A stretch of 64,000 nucleotides of DNA, taken from Calliopsis andreniformis. Lineage: Eukaryota; Arthropoda; Insecta; Hymenoptera; Andrenidae. The notes beneath the pieces are model-generated. The model had not been told where the DNA came from, made no database searches, and was given only the letters and a program-made list of their open reading frames with translations. Within the stretch, counting starts at the first letter, position 1. Each line of letters starts with the position of its first letter. The position numbers and the translations under genes were made by a program. The stretch is from positions 28,308,001-28,372,000 of the forward strand of contig NC_135064.1 in assembly GCF_051401765.1 (NCBI RefSeq), given 5' to 3'. Positions 38,483-50,465 of this stretch are shown one piece after another.

Positions 38483-38517
38483 TTACACCTTATCGTTTCA
38501 TTTGGTGTAACTTATCG
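38483..38517. promoter_or_regulatory. Inverted T-box-like half-sites with repeated CTTATCG
   Basis: TTACACC (38483-38489) and its inverse GGTGTAA (38504-38510) are separated by 14 bases. Each is followed by a CTTATCG copy (38489-38495 and 38511-38517), the second directly and the first overlapping by one base. GGTGTAA is close to the T-box half-site, and TTATC is a GATA-type core. Confidence 0.2.
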
Positions 38518-40689
38518 CGATTTATATGTCGGTGTCGGTAAATAATTTAGAGTATCTCGTGCACCAACACGTTTAAGCAACCAGTCAACTATTATATACC
38601 TGGTATATAGGACATACCAATTATTGCCTTCTAAAAAAGAGAGTTTCCAATTTATTATATATATTAAAATCATAAAAATTTCCTAATGAACGTCTCCAGG
38701 ATGTCTCAAGTACAAGATTAAAATTCGAATATGACATCGTTTCGATATTCTCGACATAATGATCTCTGGTGAACAGTCGTCGAATCCGCGTTCTCCGCGC
38801 GCAAAGAAGAGGAACTCTGGGTCTTTCGGGCTCGCCGCTCCTTTCACGCATCCGTCAACGTATTCAGTGACAAAAAACGGGAGAACGTGCCCGGAGCGAT
38901 GTATTATGGATGGGCTCGGACAGAGATCCGTTTGTGCTCGCATTATCATCGCACACTGGCGTAGGCGTCGTTCTAAATCGAAGCTGCATCCATCTTCTTC
39001 CACTACGAAACTTGCCGTAGCAATTAGACGCACGCAACGAGGCGAAAATGGTACCTCCTAATACCTTCCATTTCTTGAGGTGGCAAATTTCTCTATTGAA
39101 ATTATTTTCTGACAAAAATAGTAGTTAATAATACTTACGCCTATGAGAAGACACGTAATTTCGCCATGAGACGGGCATAAAGGAGAACGTTGAGTAGTGT
39201 ACCGTCAATCGCAGTTAATAACTGTCTGGTAACGATGGTACCGTTTCTGTCGTGGACTGTGCAGCCAGTAATTAGTAGCTTGTTGCGACACGACTTACTG
39301 CGGCATGCTTAGCAGTCGTTATCACTCTCGCGTTTCTATGAATCGATTCACCAGGGCGGAAGTCAAAAGGCTACCAGCGTGTCGCGCTTTAAATTGTCAT
39401 TATGCAGAACTTGTACGCTACTTCAGGTCTAGCCAGAGGAATGGGTCACGACCTAGACAATTTTTTTCTGTACTGTAATCGCTATTCTTGAGGGACAAAA
39501 ACAAGGTCACCTTTCATGACTCACCTTTACGGTATTCAATTCCATACGCGAACAAATTATCTTCAATTCTCCTCGTCTATTCGGATAATAGCTGACGGAG
39601 TTTGATTCGAGCGCATCCTATGGCCAGTAAAAACGTAAGTGGGACCGCTTATAGGGCCTCTGAGGATGAGCCGGAGCAACGAGGGAGCCGACAGCGGAGA
39701 GCGGACACGCTGGCGTGTTTTTAACGATAATTTCTCTTATCTACTCCCAGCACATGCTGTCCACAGTGCATATCCGCTGGTAAATCGACCGATCTAAGAC
39801 GCTCGCAAATTGGATCCAGAACTCTGGCTCAATAATTAGCGCGGCGTTGAAGCTCCTCTTCGATGATTACTTGAAAATGGATCAATTGAACGAAATTAGA
39901 TTCGCTTTGCTCCGAATACCCAGCTTCCAAAATATAGATAGGTACCTACTCGAACTTGAAAAATGAGTAGATAATTATCGTGGTCCTCGAATATCAGTGG
40001 AGGAAAAATGTTAGAGGAAGATGAAAATCCAGCTGGAAAGGAACTGTTCTCATCGAAGCATACGTTCGCGGTGATGAGACGGTACGAGATAATCGCAGCC
40101 CGATAAGCTAGCATCGATGAAACCGTTCGTCCAGTCGAAGTCTATTATTCCTCGCGGAGAAAAATAAAACCGCGAGCGAGCATAATCCTCCGGTAATCCC
40201 AAATACGCGTCGACTCGCCAAGGGCGAATTACTTTAGTTGAGCAAGTTCGGCCGATAATCACGCGGGCTCGCCCCTCCTTCTTCTCCTTTTTCCGCCCCG
40301 TCCTTCCGAGTTCTCCCCACACTACTTGGCGGCGCATAAAAACGGCCGTTCCATAATTGATTTTGTTCTTCGAAAGTTGGCATGCAGTCCAGGAGGGAGT
40401 GGCGAGGGGTAGGTCGGCCACGGTAACGCAAAACTTGCGGCGAAAAGCCGAGACTGCCGCGCGAGCTCTCGAGTGCCTCCTCTCGAACCCGTTAAAAGTT
40501 TTGTAACGATCCTTCGCGAAAATTCCCGATCGCGCTAACACTCCACTCTAGACCGGCGGACCAGTCCTTCTGCACCAGGGCCAGCTAAAAAATTTCCAGC
40601 AAACCGTCTCGGTTTGTCGGTGGCCGTGATTTCGCGACCTCCTCGCCCCCATTCAATGGCAAACTTTGCTTTCTGCACCACCATTTTTT

Positions 40690-41740
40690 TCTGCTTCTAA
40701 CTTGCTGCAGATCTGCCTATTGTTTCAGTTATTTCGAATATTTCTGTAGTATCTATTAAACCCTTTAAAACAGAAATTACGAAAAACTGTTTAGAACTCT
40801 GTTGTTACTATAAAAGGTTTATAACGTGTGTTACGTAAACGCAATTGTGTAACGTATCAGTACACTAGGAAATATTTATTATTTTACTACTTCACAGAGT
40901 GAAGTTGTTTCAAGGGTTTCGATCCGTTGATTTTCACTGGAAAATTACGTTCCTCTATCGTGTTTGAAGGTACGTAGCTACTGCATTCGAGTTTTTCAAA
41001 CGGTTTAACAGAATATTTTAATTTCCCATATAAAAAGGGAACGGCGATTCGTTAGCGGGCGAACCGCGAATCCCTTAAATAACCACGTAACGATATTGCG
41101 AGCATTAATAACTTCACCCGGTCAAATCCCTGTGCAATTTTACGCGTTCCAACTCTCCAAACTCTCAAGCTGCTTAACTCAGACTTTCTAGGATTAACAA
41201 CACCATGCGGCATATGTTCTGCACGCCTCTGGCATTTTCAAATCCGATGATGGAACATATCTGTGTCGGGTTTGATTAGAGCTCGGTTCTGTTCAGTAGA
41301 AACGTCCTGATTTTACTATTTTCTGCACTGGTGTTTGTCACACTGTTTATGATTTCGATTTGGTTAGGACAGTTTTCCAAATTTAACGAAAATTTTGTGA
41401 GTCAAGTTGCCCCAAGCGAATTGTAAGCTTAAAAAGGTATCTGAAAGTTTAGCTTTTAAAAATTTTTAAATTTGAAAATTTAAAAATTCGAAAATTTGAA
41501 AATTTGAAAATTTAAAAATTCGAAAATTTAAAAATTCGAAAATTTGAAAATTCGAAAATTTAAAAGTTTGAAAATTTGAGGACACGTAGTAAATACCAAT
41601 ACTAAAGAAATTAGAGATCTGGTTGACCCATGATTCCTATTTAAACTTCTTAATGATCAAAATTGAAACAATTACATTGAAGGTAATTACGTTTATGAAG
41701 GGATACATTTCATTTTAATCTCGCGTAAAGATCTTCACAG
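40690..41740. other. AT-rich island with minisatellite, about 1 kb
   Basis: The second of the two longest AT-rich stretches. Apart from the 8-bp repeat it shows no structure that I can name and no coding frame of interest. Confidence 0.6.
41458..41577 (+). repeat. 8-bp minisatellite, 15 units, consensus RAAAATTY
   Basis: The stretch divides exactly into fifteen 8-base units with no gap. GAAAATTT and AAAAATTC predominate, and three units differ (one TTAAATTT, one AAAAATTT, one AAAAGTTT). The variable positions are purine at base 1 and pyrimidine at base 8, so junctions read TT-A, TT-G or TC-G. Confidence 0.85.
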
Positions 41741-43135
41741 TAATGTCGAGGGTTGGCTCACTGTTACAACGTTGCAAAGTGGACGTTTCATTTCGACGTT
41801 CACGCCATACCCGGACGTCGTTTGATACACGGTGGCATACCTGGCAATTATTATCGAGTATTATGGCAATAAGCGTGCGTAACCGTCATCGGTATTACCA
41901 TATACTGTTATTTCCATTCCGCCTTTGCGAGTGTCTCTAATGATAGCGTTCTTCTACCTACCACCCCATCCACCCAACCATACTTCAACCCCTCTTGTCT
42001 CCCATATTCTTCTTCGTCTGCTTCCGTGACGACTGTTACTTTCTCCTGTTCTCAGTACACACACTTCGTCCATTAAATTCAAGGGACGTTTGCTCCAGAA
42101 ATATGAAAACCCCCAATGTATTTATCAGCGTATAAATATTCAAGTTCTCTTAGCATACTATTTTCATCGAGCTACGTTTCAATAAGTGCGAAATTGGATT
42201 TAAATGATACGTTGGACGCCAGATGAATTGCACATTGCATAGAAGTCGATCTTGACAGCCAGCCCTTAAGAAAGACGTTGCTGAAAATTTCAGCCTGTAA
42301 GAATCCACGCGTCGCAAATGACCGCAAAAAGAAGCACCATGAATTAAACGAGAATTAGGCGCGAAAGGTGTGTATAAAAGACTTAGCATGTCCCGGAGGG
42401 GAAAAGGATCGAAGAGCACCGGGAGGCGGACGACGTTGAAGGCAGGACACGCCACCCCGAAGTAAGACTCGGCTGGACGACTCCTCGAGTTCCAGCCGAC
42501 AGTCCACCTCGTATAAATCATCCTAATAACCGTGCGGTTCCACCTGCGGACTCGCCAAAACCTGCGCAGACATGCACACGCGCGTGTACCTGTGTACGCG
42601 AGCGTGTATTTCATTCGGCCGTGCGAATATCGCATGCATTATTCAAGGACCACGGAGACTGGCTGCACCACCGCGAGAGACCGGCTTTGCATAAGCGCTG
42701 ACGAGGAAAACTGCACCCACGCGTTTCCGATTCGCATTCATCGATTGCCAACCCTCTGCATCCTGGTGTCATAATCGCCTCAGGCAAATTTTTCCAAGCC
42801 TCCGCCTTTTTCGCTAATAAGCCATATATTACAAAACCAGCAATGCTTCTCACTTTTGCAGGAGACAGCTCAAGATGAAAGTTCTAACAGGTCCAGCGTC
42901 TTCGTTTTCTCATTATAGTCGCATAAAAGGTAGCCCCTCGAAGTCCATGGATTCAATCGTCACAGTCGCTTCGTAAGTCAGAGACAGCAGTCCTGAATTT
43001 TTCAAACTGTACAAAGAGAGACGTTCAATTATTTCTCACTAAATACCCGATCATCACGCGATGGCCAGCCGAGGCGATTCCTCAAGGCTCGAGCACGCAG
43101 AACGCCGTCGGCGGTCGTGAGCCGGCCGCAACTCA

Positions 43136-43174
43136 ATTAGCACTCGATAATTAGCGCGGCGACGCTTGATTAGC
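43136..43174. promoter_or_regulatory. Three ATTAGC homeodomain-type sites
   Basis: ATTAGC occurs at 43136-43141, 43150-43155 and 43169-43174 on the same strand. The middle site lies in ATAATTAGCGCGGCG (43147-43161), a 15-mer that recurs exactly at 39832-39846. Confidence 0.3.
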
Positions 43175-43593
43175 AGGAGACAACGTCCCGATGGCCATTG
43201 TTCGCCATCGACAATAATCTCCGCGAGCCTGCGTGGGCCGATGCCGAGCCTTAACAAAGCGCAGTCGCTTTTGTTGCGCAAAAAGGGAAGGACGACACCT
43301 ACGTTGCACCTGACGGACACGGCAGCGAGTCGAGCGGCTCGTTAAGGGTCGTTGGAAATTATTGGCCATCGGCAGAAGAGCGAGATCGTTAAGCCCTCGA
43401 TTGATCCACGGGTAATGTGATTTTTTCGCTTCGATAAATTGTGGCTTCATCAATTTCTTTTCATGCTAGTCGCGAGGCTTTTATTCGGGGGTTGTTCGAA
43501 GAACCTCTTACTGTGTTACGGGCTAATATCGGCATAATGATATCGTTAACAATTAACAGATATATTATCGAACGAGTCTGTGAGGCAAAACAT

Positions 43594-43629
43594 TTAAAAA
43601 TTCAACATTTCAAAACTTCAAAAATTTTA
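43594..43629 (+). repeat. Degenerate AT-rich repeat
   Basis: Near-periodic ATTTAAAAATTC, ATTTCAAAAC and TTCAAAAATTTT variants. It resembles the 41458-41577 minisatellite in decayed form. Confidence 0.4.
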
Positions 43630-45653
43630 GGTTACACGTTCATCCAAATCTATAATGCAGAATTTATATTTCCTGCATTAGAAGATTGAATCGAAAAAGG
43701 TTCTGACCTATGCTGTTTCGCTTCACAACGAAGTAGGGTTTCTCTGAGTTCTGGACACATGTTTCATACACGCCTATAAGTGGGCATCAATGACGTAAAT
43801 GTTCCGCGTTTCAATCAGTAAATTTTTTCGAAATTCTGCAATCCTCAGGAACTGAGGAACACAGTAGCTTCGGGTTACAGAAATTACCAATTACCGCAAG
43901 CTAAGAGCAAGGGGGTCTTTCGTTCCAGCTTGATGGAACATCGTGCGCTCTAGGTCGTAAAAGCGCGCTTGACTGCTCGACAATTAAGAGAACCAACAAA
44001 GTGTTCCGCTAATACCGCCGCGAGAGACAAGATTCGCAAATTGACGGTCGGGTATCGGTGCCCGGAAGGGTTTCAGGTCGGCCATTAAAAGAAATTATAC
44101 GGCGACGCGTACACTTCCGGACGGTGAGCAGACCGCGTACACACGGAACATTATTCCAGGGGTATGTATCATGACGGCTATTATCGTTAACATGTAAATG
44201 CCGCTGGTCTAATGGTGTCTTAATTGAGTCGACCATTAGACCCTCGTGTAACTCACGTATACCTCCCTGCCTGGTCAGTATTAAGATATTAGGATCGTTC
44301 GTATAATAAAGGTATTAAGAGACTCTGGTCCCGCGTTGTAAGGGGAGACTCACTTGATTTTTGACTTTCTAACAAGAAGGTGATGTGTCCCGAGTACTCG
44401 GAAAGGAAGAGAAAGAAACTGGCAGAAGATATATTGAAATTACACATTTCGAAAATTGATCTTCTCTCTGGAAGATGGACGTCTTTATCCAAACTTCTAT
44501 TTTTCTTTTTTATAATCTTCTCTCAGGCTTGAGGAATTGTATTTCTCGCTAGAATAATTTTTTGTCGAATGTCAAAATGCTAATATGTTCTAATCTGTTC
44601 AAATGTTAAACATTAATCACTGTCATAGACATTTCACAAATTACTTTAATCTAAATATACTAATAAATACCGAAAAGTTGGTGTTTACTATTCTCCAGGA
44701 TCACGTTATCGCAGCATTAGTCGTTCGATTTCGAATCCGCGAATAGTCACGCAAGAAGCATCAACGCAGGGAAAAAAAGGGCTTGAAGTGGAGTTGGGAT
44801 CGAGGTCCTTGCTGATAGAGCCATAAATAGGGCCACAGCTCATTGATCCGCATAATCCCATGCATTACAACCCTCTCCTCTCCGCACTGGCGGCGATTCG
44901 CTCGCGGTTTTCGCTTTTCGAGCCAGCGGCTCGCTGCCGTCTGTATTATTATGCCGACGAACGAGAATGAAGGGCCATCCCCTTGTGCGCCGCGCCACGC
45001 CGCATCTCCACCCTGCGGATGCGCGCGTACGTCGCGTATTCGCTTGATTCCTCGACATTCGAAGCTGCTTCGTTCAAGTGATTCCCGCTACTCGATACGG
45101 CGCGATGATAAAAGCATTTTCTCCGCCCCGGTTAACGCTGATCGATGCGCATTGTGACAGGTGAATGGTAAATAGCGTGGCGGGGTTAATCGAGGCCTGC
45201 GGCCGAGGGAACAACCCTGGTAGTTATGGAAATGGGAGGCGAGAGAGGTATGACTTTAAATGGCAAAACGTACCTATTCAGATTTTCTCGGTTTGTCAAA
45301 GTTCTCTATTCCAGGGACGTATTTAGACCTTCTTCATTTGTCCTCGTGGAAAGAAGCTAATTCTGAAATAGTTACTCCTTCTATCACATAAGGACTCTAA
45401 TGGACTCGTACCCTCAGGTGACTCTTCGGATGAGGTTCCTTACAAAAAATCGTTCCTCTCAATACGAACATCGTCGCGAGATCCTCTTCCCGAAAGAAGA
45501 GAAAGAAACAGCAAAAAGCAAGGGACAAAAAGAATACAAAGGGGAGCCGAAAAACGATCGGCCCGCCTGTGGAATATCGATGACCCGCGGGGCCATCGAA
45601 AGCTAGACCGTCGAAACAGAGACAAGAGTATTCTCGTAGAAAAGGTGAAAAGT

Positions 45654-45698
45654 GGGCCTGGTAGGGGATGCAGGGGTGGGGTGTGGAGTGGGCGCGGG
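45654..45698 (+). other. G-quadruplex motif
   Basis: G runs at 45654-45656, 45664-45667, 45673-45676 and 45678-45681 have loops of 7, 5 and 1 bases. Extra GGG runs follow at 45690 and 45696. Confidence 0.65.
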
Positions 45699-47864
45699 AC
45701 GTCCCGCGGGGGCGGCAGCTTTGACCCGGTAATGGCGTGCCGAGAAGAATGGGAAATGTCACCAGGGGGCGCGGACCTTCCTCCAGGTCGAGTCAACCTC
45801 GTTTCTTTTTGTTCGAGCCGACGACTGCGCAACACGCTCGAGCCACATGGGGTTGGATCATTCTCGTGGCGTCATTAGTCGTCCCGTCGACGTGAACGCA
45901 TACTTCTCTCAGCCGATGGAAACGTTCCCGTCCCGCGATCGGGAGGGAGAAAAAGGCTCGAGTGCATCGAAGCTGGACTTTCACGCGCCGCTCCTCTCTT
46001 CCTCGCAAAGCAGAGGCATGACTGCGCGGAAGGGGATCGAGTTGTCACCTGGCTGGTTTCGTTGCTCCTTTCTTTCCTCCTTTCAGCGTCGATGAAGTAA
46101 TTATCTCGCGAGAAACGGCTTTCGGAGCTACTGTCCGTGTGCGCGAAGCGCTGAAAGGAGGCACTCCTTTTTTCGTCCCTCGGCTCAACATCTGCTACCC
46201 AGCCTGCCACTTGATTTTTAGCGTGGCATTATCGAGGCGCGATCCTGATTGTCTGACGACTGGTCCTTCTTTCTCTTCCTCCTTGCAGTTACGGTATGCT
46301 CTTTTGGGATCTTCGAGGATCCTAACATAGCTGTAGGGATTCTCGGAAGTTTTCACTTGTAATTTTCACTACAGGTTAAGAAACCCTTGCTATAATATTT
46401 TCACGCGAAATCTCGATTAGCATATCTAATTAGTAGTTTAAAATTGTACATTTTATTTTTTTGAGTTATCAATGTTAAGTGTTCCACGTGTACAGCGCAA
46501 GCTTAAGGTGAAGAAAATAAAATTCTAAGCGGTTGTAGGAACCCCTGAAAAGAGAACACGAATAGATCTGAAGAGATCCATATTTCTTTTTAACACCCGT
46601 CCTTCGTTGAAGCGTACACGTGTTTGACGACCAGAGGACAAAAGGCCGAACTGGTAGACGCAACTGCGTGGAGCTAGCCAGGGTTATCAAGGTTAGCATA
46701 GGTACCTGGTAGGTAGGTCAGGTAGATCGGAAGGTGTGGGAAGGTTGGCCCGTGCCCCTAGAACGAGATGGCCACGGAGATCCCTATCTGTTTCGTAGCA
46801 CGCGCCCGTTACGCGATTACACGGAATCCTGACAGTCGAAGAAAAGAAACGCGTGTGCGTCTGGTGCGGCGCGGCGCCACGCTGATCGAATGCGATGGAG
46901 GCCTGCCAGATGGTGGTGTTTCACCTCGACTAGTCGACCTCCAAAATGCGTTGCTGGAACACCTCAAATGTTTAGACACAAATCACTGATCTTTTTCGAT
47001 AAAAGTCCTTTGTTCCGAATAACAGTTTCATCTCTAGTTTAGTTTCATTAAGTCTCCCACCATTTCATGAGAAATATTCAGCATTTACTCAGCTTCGACA
47101 AGTATCATTAACCAACCCCTTCTTCAGCAGTGCTGCAAGATCTCGCGTGATGGACACAGAGGACGAGAGTATCGGAGCAAAAAGGCCGCTGTCCCTTGTT
47201 CGGCCGAAAGTGGTCGCCAGATTGAAAGTAAAAAGAAGCAGCGAAAGGGCGGCTGAGAAGTCGGTGGAACGAGAGGGAGAAGAAACAAAAGGACCGAGGG
47301 AAGAAGGTGGCCCTCTCTAAAAGCCAATCAAAGGAATGACAGTCCGCTGCCCGCCTCGTAACCTTCAAAAGGGCTGGCCAAGGGCTGCCGCCGGATTGGG
47401 TACTCTGCTACTCCATATTGATGAGAGTGACCGGCCTGCTCTCGCTCCGAAACAATTGCGGCGCCTTCGGTGTGCCGTGTGATCGCTGGAGATTTCAATA
47501 ATCGGCAGAGTCATTCGACTCGAAGCTATCACTTGCTTAGTGTCTTCCGACAGCGGCGTGAGAAACGGAACCAAAAGGGTGGAAGTGGATATCGACAAGC
47601 AGAGTATTCTATCAGACTCCATTATCTTAATCGTAATATTAGAAAAACTCTTAGACGTCTAAAGTTCAAACTTCAGGTTTAATCTTTACGCTCCTCTGGA
47701 TAATCGAAGTTATAGTTATCTCTCTGCAATTATGAAGCCATGAAATAATAAATATCGTGTGACGACATGCGATTCAGAGAGCTTAATGTGCTGGTGTCAT
47801 TTGCGTGGCCCCAAGCCAAGGACAGTAGTTGCCGAGTTCCGCTGGACAAGAAACAGTAAAGAGA

Positions 47865-47891
47865 CTGCGAGGTCTGCGAGGTCTGCGAGGA
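47865..47891 (+). repeat. 9-bp tandem repeat, 3 copies
   Basis: CTGCGAGGT occurs twice, followed by CTGCGAGGA, with no gap. The period of nine would keep a reading frame, but no gene is recognised here. Confidence 0.75.
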
Positions 47892-50411
47892 CAAGCAAAA
47901 AGCATGGAACGCTGCGCCGCAAAGGCGGATTGAGATTCGCTCTGATGCGAGACACGTGCGTTGACACTACCGTCGTTGTTCGCGAAACGTTGCCCATTCG
48001 ACGTGCAGCGGGGAGTATCGTTGAGGTTTATCGGCCGGGGTTATCCCAGAAGACACAACTAACTGCATGTCGTTCAAGCTGCGTCAACCGCGTGTCATCG
48101 TTTATCGTTTTAATGGCTCTCTAATTAGCGTCCTCAAGCTTTATTGACTGTTTTCCCCTTTCCTCCATACGCGATCAGCAATCTCTATTTCTCTTTCAAG
48201 CACTGTTGTTTCCAGCTTCTGTTTATGTAACGTTATCGAAACCTGAAAATTTCGTGGATTTCAGTGAAAAGTGGATCTTATCCATTAGAAGGTCACAGAA
48301 TTATTTACGAAGGCGAGCAAAAGGAACTAGTAAATCAGCAACAGGCAACTATAAAATATTCTTCACCTGTTCACCTGGTGTTCAAGTCGCGTGCTCAATT
48401 CTGCCTTCTAGAGTTTGATCTGGCAAGACTGTCATTCTCCAAACCCGCCTATTTGCCCTAAGGGTCGCAGGAGAATCGTCCTCCAAAAAGACGACATTCC
48501 TGAAGCAAGGTTCGAGATCCGAAGAAACAACAGGTTACCGACTAGCAGAAGCGTCTCGGCGCGCCTGGAAAGAGGCGTAACCATTCCAGCCGCATAACTC
48601 TCGGGCACAGAGGGCAATCTCTTAAGGCTGACAATGCGTCGGTGATTGTGGACGAGGACGACGCGGGAACACGTCGAAGAAAAGGAGGGAAGGATGGGTA
48701 ACCGAAGGAAGATATGGATGCAGAGGAGGATAGGGGAAGGAGCGACTCGCGAAGAAAAGAAAGGAGGCAGTGGGAGCCAGGTGAGATCAGGAAGATGACG
48801 GATACCCGGTTTCACCCCGTGGAAGTCACAACAATGTTTGTTAGCTGGCGTTAGGCCGGCACGCAGCGAACCTTTCCATCACGTTTCCTGGTCAGACTAA
48901 TGGCTGGCACGTCGTGAGGTCCTGCGGGATGACTGGCTGGACGGTATACTGAAAACAGCGCATTTGTTAGGGCCGAGTTCTCGCGGGATTATTACGGACA
49001 GGGGTGGAGGGCATCGGTGGATAGACGAGCGCGAGGGGACGGGGTTAGGCCGGCGACGAAACAAAAGAACCAGGGAAGACCGATGCTCGGGGATAAATCA
49101 AGACTAACCAGCCGAGCGCGGCCTTTAATTCATGCGCGTGGGATGCGCATCCGAACGATACTTCTGTGCCTGACTTCGCCGAGATTCGACAAGGGGGCGG
49201 GGAAGGGTATTGGGACGTTGATGCGACCGCTGGATGAGGAATGGACCTTCCAAGAGCACAAGAATTCGCGCCTCTCTTCTTAATACGCTTGTCTCCACGT
49301 CAATCCCCTTCAAGAATGGGCCATTGTCACCTGCAGAAGGTATACGAAATATGAAATGAAAAAATCGAGGACCACAGAACACGAGCAACCTTGCATCGAA
49401 AGGTTATCCCGTTAAAAGGAAGTTGCTACACCAAAGCTGCAGCAAAAGTCTCTTCTAAGTCTGAATCATGCTGCTCGATAATGCATTTCACAACTTCGCG
49501 AGGTTTAAGCAACATATATTCTTGAACACTTCAACTAATTGCTTCGGTAATACCGAGAGTGAGTGTGAGGTAGTCTAGGAAATGAAATTTGAGGTTGATT
49601 GACGTCAATTTGTGTACGTGTAGCTGGATATCGGTAGGTCTTCGTTGGACCTTGAAGGGGCACGACGCTAAGTAGTGGCGCGCGCGAGCGCCCGGTAGCA
49701 ATTTATTCATTGCGCCCGCTAACTGGTCGCGCATTGAAAACCCGCCACGGTAATCTGCATTCATTTGAATAAATAAGCGATCGATAACCAATAATAAGTT
49801 GGCCAATCCGTGGTTTGTCATCTTGCCGGTCCCGCCAGGCCCGATAAACTAACTCGGTGCGTGGCAGCCGCGTGCGAGGGGATGCTCACGCTCTACATTG
49901 TGGCGAATTTACGTTACAACTTCGTCCATTACGCGGCTTCAGTAATTGATTGAGCCGTTTGTGCCAATAAAGAGGACACATGAACAATTTGGTGGCCTTT
50001 TAAAGGAAGTTTAAGGCTTTATGTTCCACTCTGGCTTTTTAACGAATGACTTCAAGAATACAGTTGCCAGTCCCAGAAACGTCAATTTTCGTGACTCAAA
50101 TGTGCACGAAATACAATAGATAGTATCACGATTTTTCTACTAAAACATTGAGGGAAGTGTTCGAAAAGAAGATAAAGAGGAACGAGTGCCTAAGCACAAA
50201 TTTAAAAGGCAAAGGGAGTTTCTCGGGATAGAGCGATTTCCCCATGAGCTTTTCGGCGAGGAAGAACGTGCAAACGTCTCGTCAACCTTGCCGTACTCAA
50301 TCTCACTTGCAAATGTGGTTCCTGGGGCCCAAAGCCGCGTGTGTGGTAGCCACTTTCTTCGTTCAAACAACCGAAAGAAGGAAGAACGGAGCACGAGGCA
50401 GGGCGGACAGA

Positions 50412-50453
50412 AAGAAGAAGAAGAAGAAGAAGAAGAAGAAGAAGAAGAAGAAG
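50412..50453 (+). repeat. (AAG)14 microsatellite
   Basis: Fourteen uninterrupted AAG units, followed by AAG/ACG interruptions to about 50465. It lies in a longer purine-rich stretch from about 50365. It yields artefactual poly-Glu, poly-Lys and poly-Ser/Leu frames on the two strands. Confidence 0.95.
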
Positions 50454-50465
50454 ACGAAGACGAAG

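Larger units (their letters stand above)
30229..40689. other. Presumed intron, middle part
   Basis: No exon was recognised. A minus-strand frame is open for about 500 nt (about 31024 down to 30522) but matches nothing convincingly. A G-quadruplex motif lies at 32211-32230, facing T-box-like half-sites at 38483-38510, and a 17-bp palindrome at 38593-38609. AT-rich stretches occur at about 31560-31760, 34150-34380, 35390-35810, 37400-37680 and 38080-38760. Confidence 0.5.
41741..50411. other. Presumed intron, GC/AT mosaic
   Basis: No exon or RNA gene was recognised. Contents include an ATTAGC triplet cluster (43136-43174), a degenerate AT repeat (about 43594-43629), a G-quadruplex motif (45654-45698) and a three-copy 9-bp repeat (47865-47891). 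A 73-codon frame at 46768-46989 begins with a favourable ATG context but matches nothing I know. Confidence 0.5.

Noticed and set aside
38593..38609. 17-bp odd palindrome TATATACC-T-GGTATATA
   Set aside because: About one such palindrome is expected by chance, and it is AT-rich.
46768..46989. 73-codon plus-strand frame starting in good ATG context
   Set aside because: No family match and no supporting promoter, splice or polyadenylation context.
48505..48525. tRNA B-box-like AGGTTCGAGATCC and similar words
   Set aside because: No matching A box or cloverleaf could be folded around any of them on either strand.
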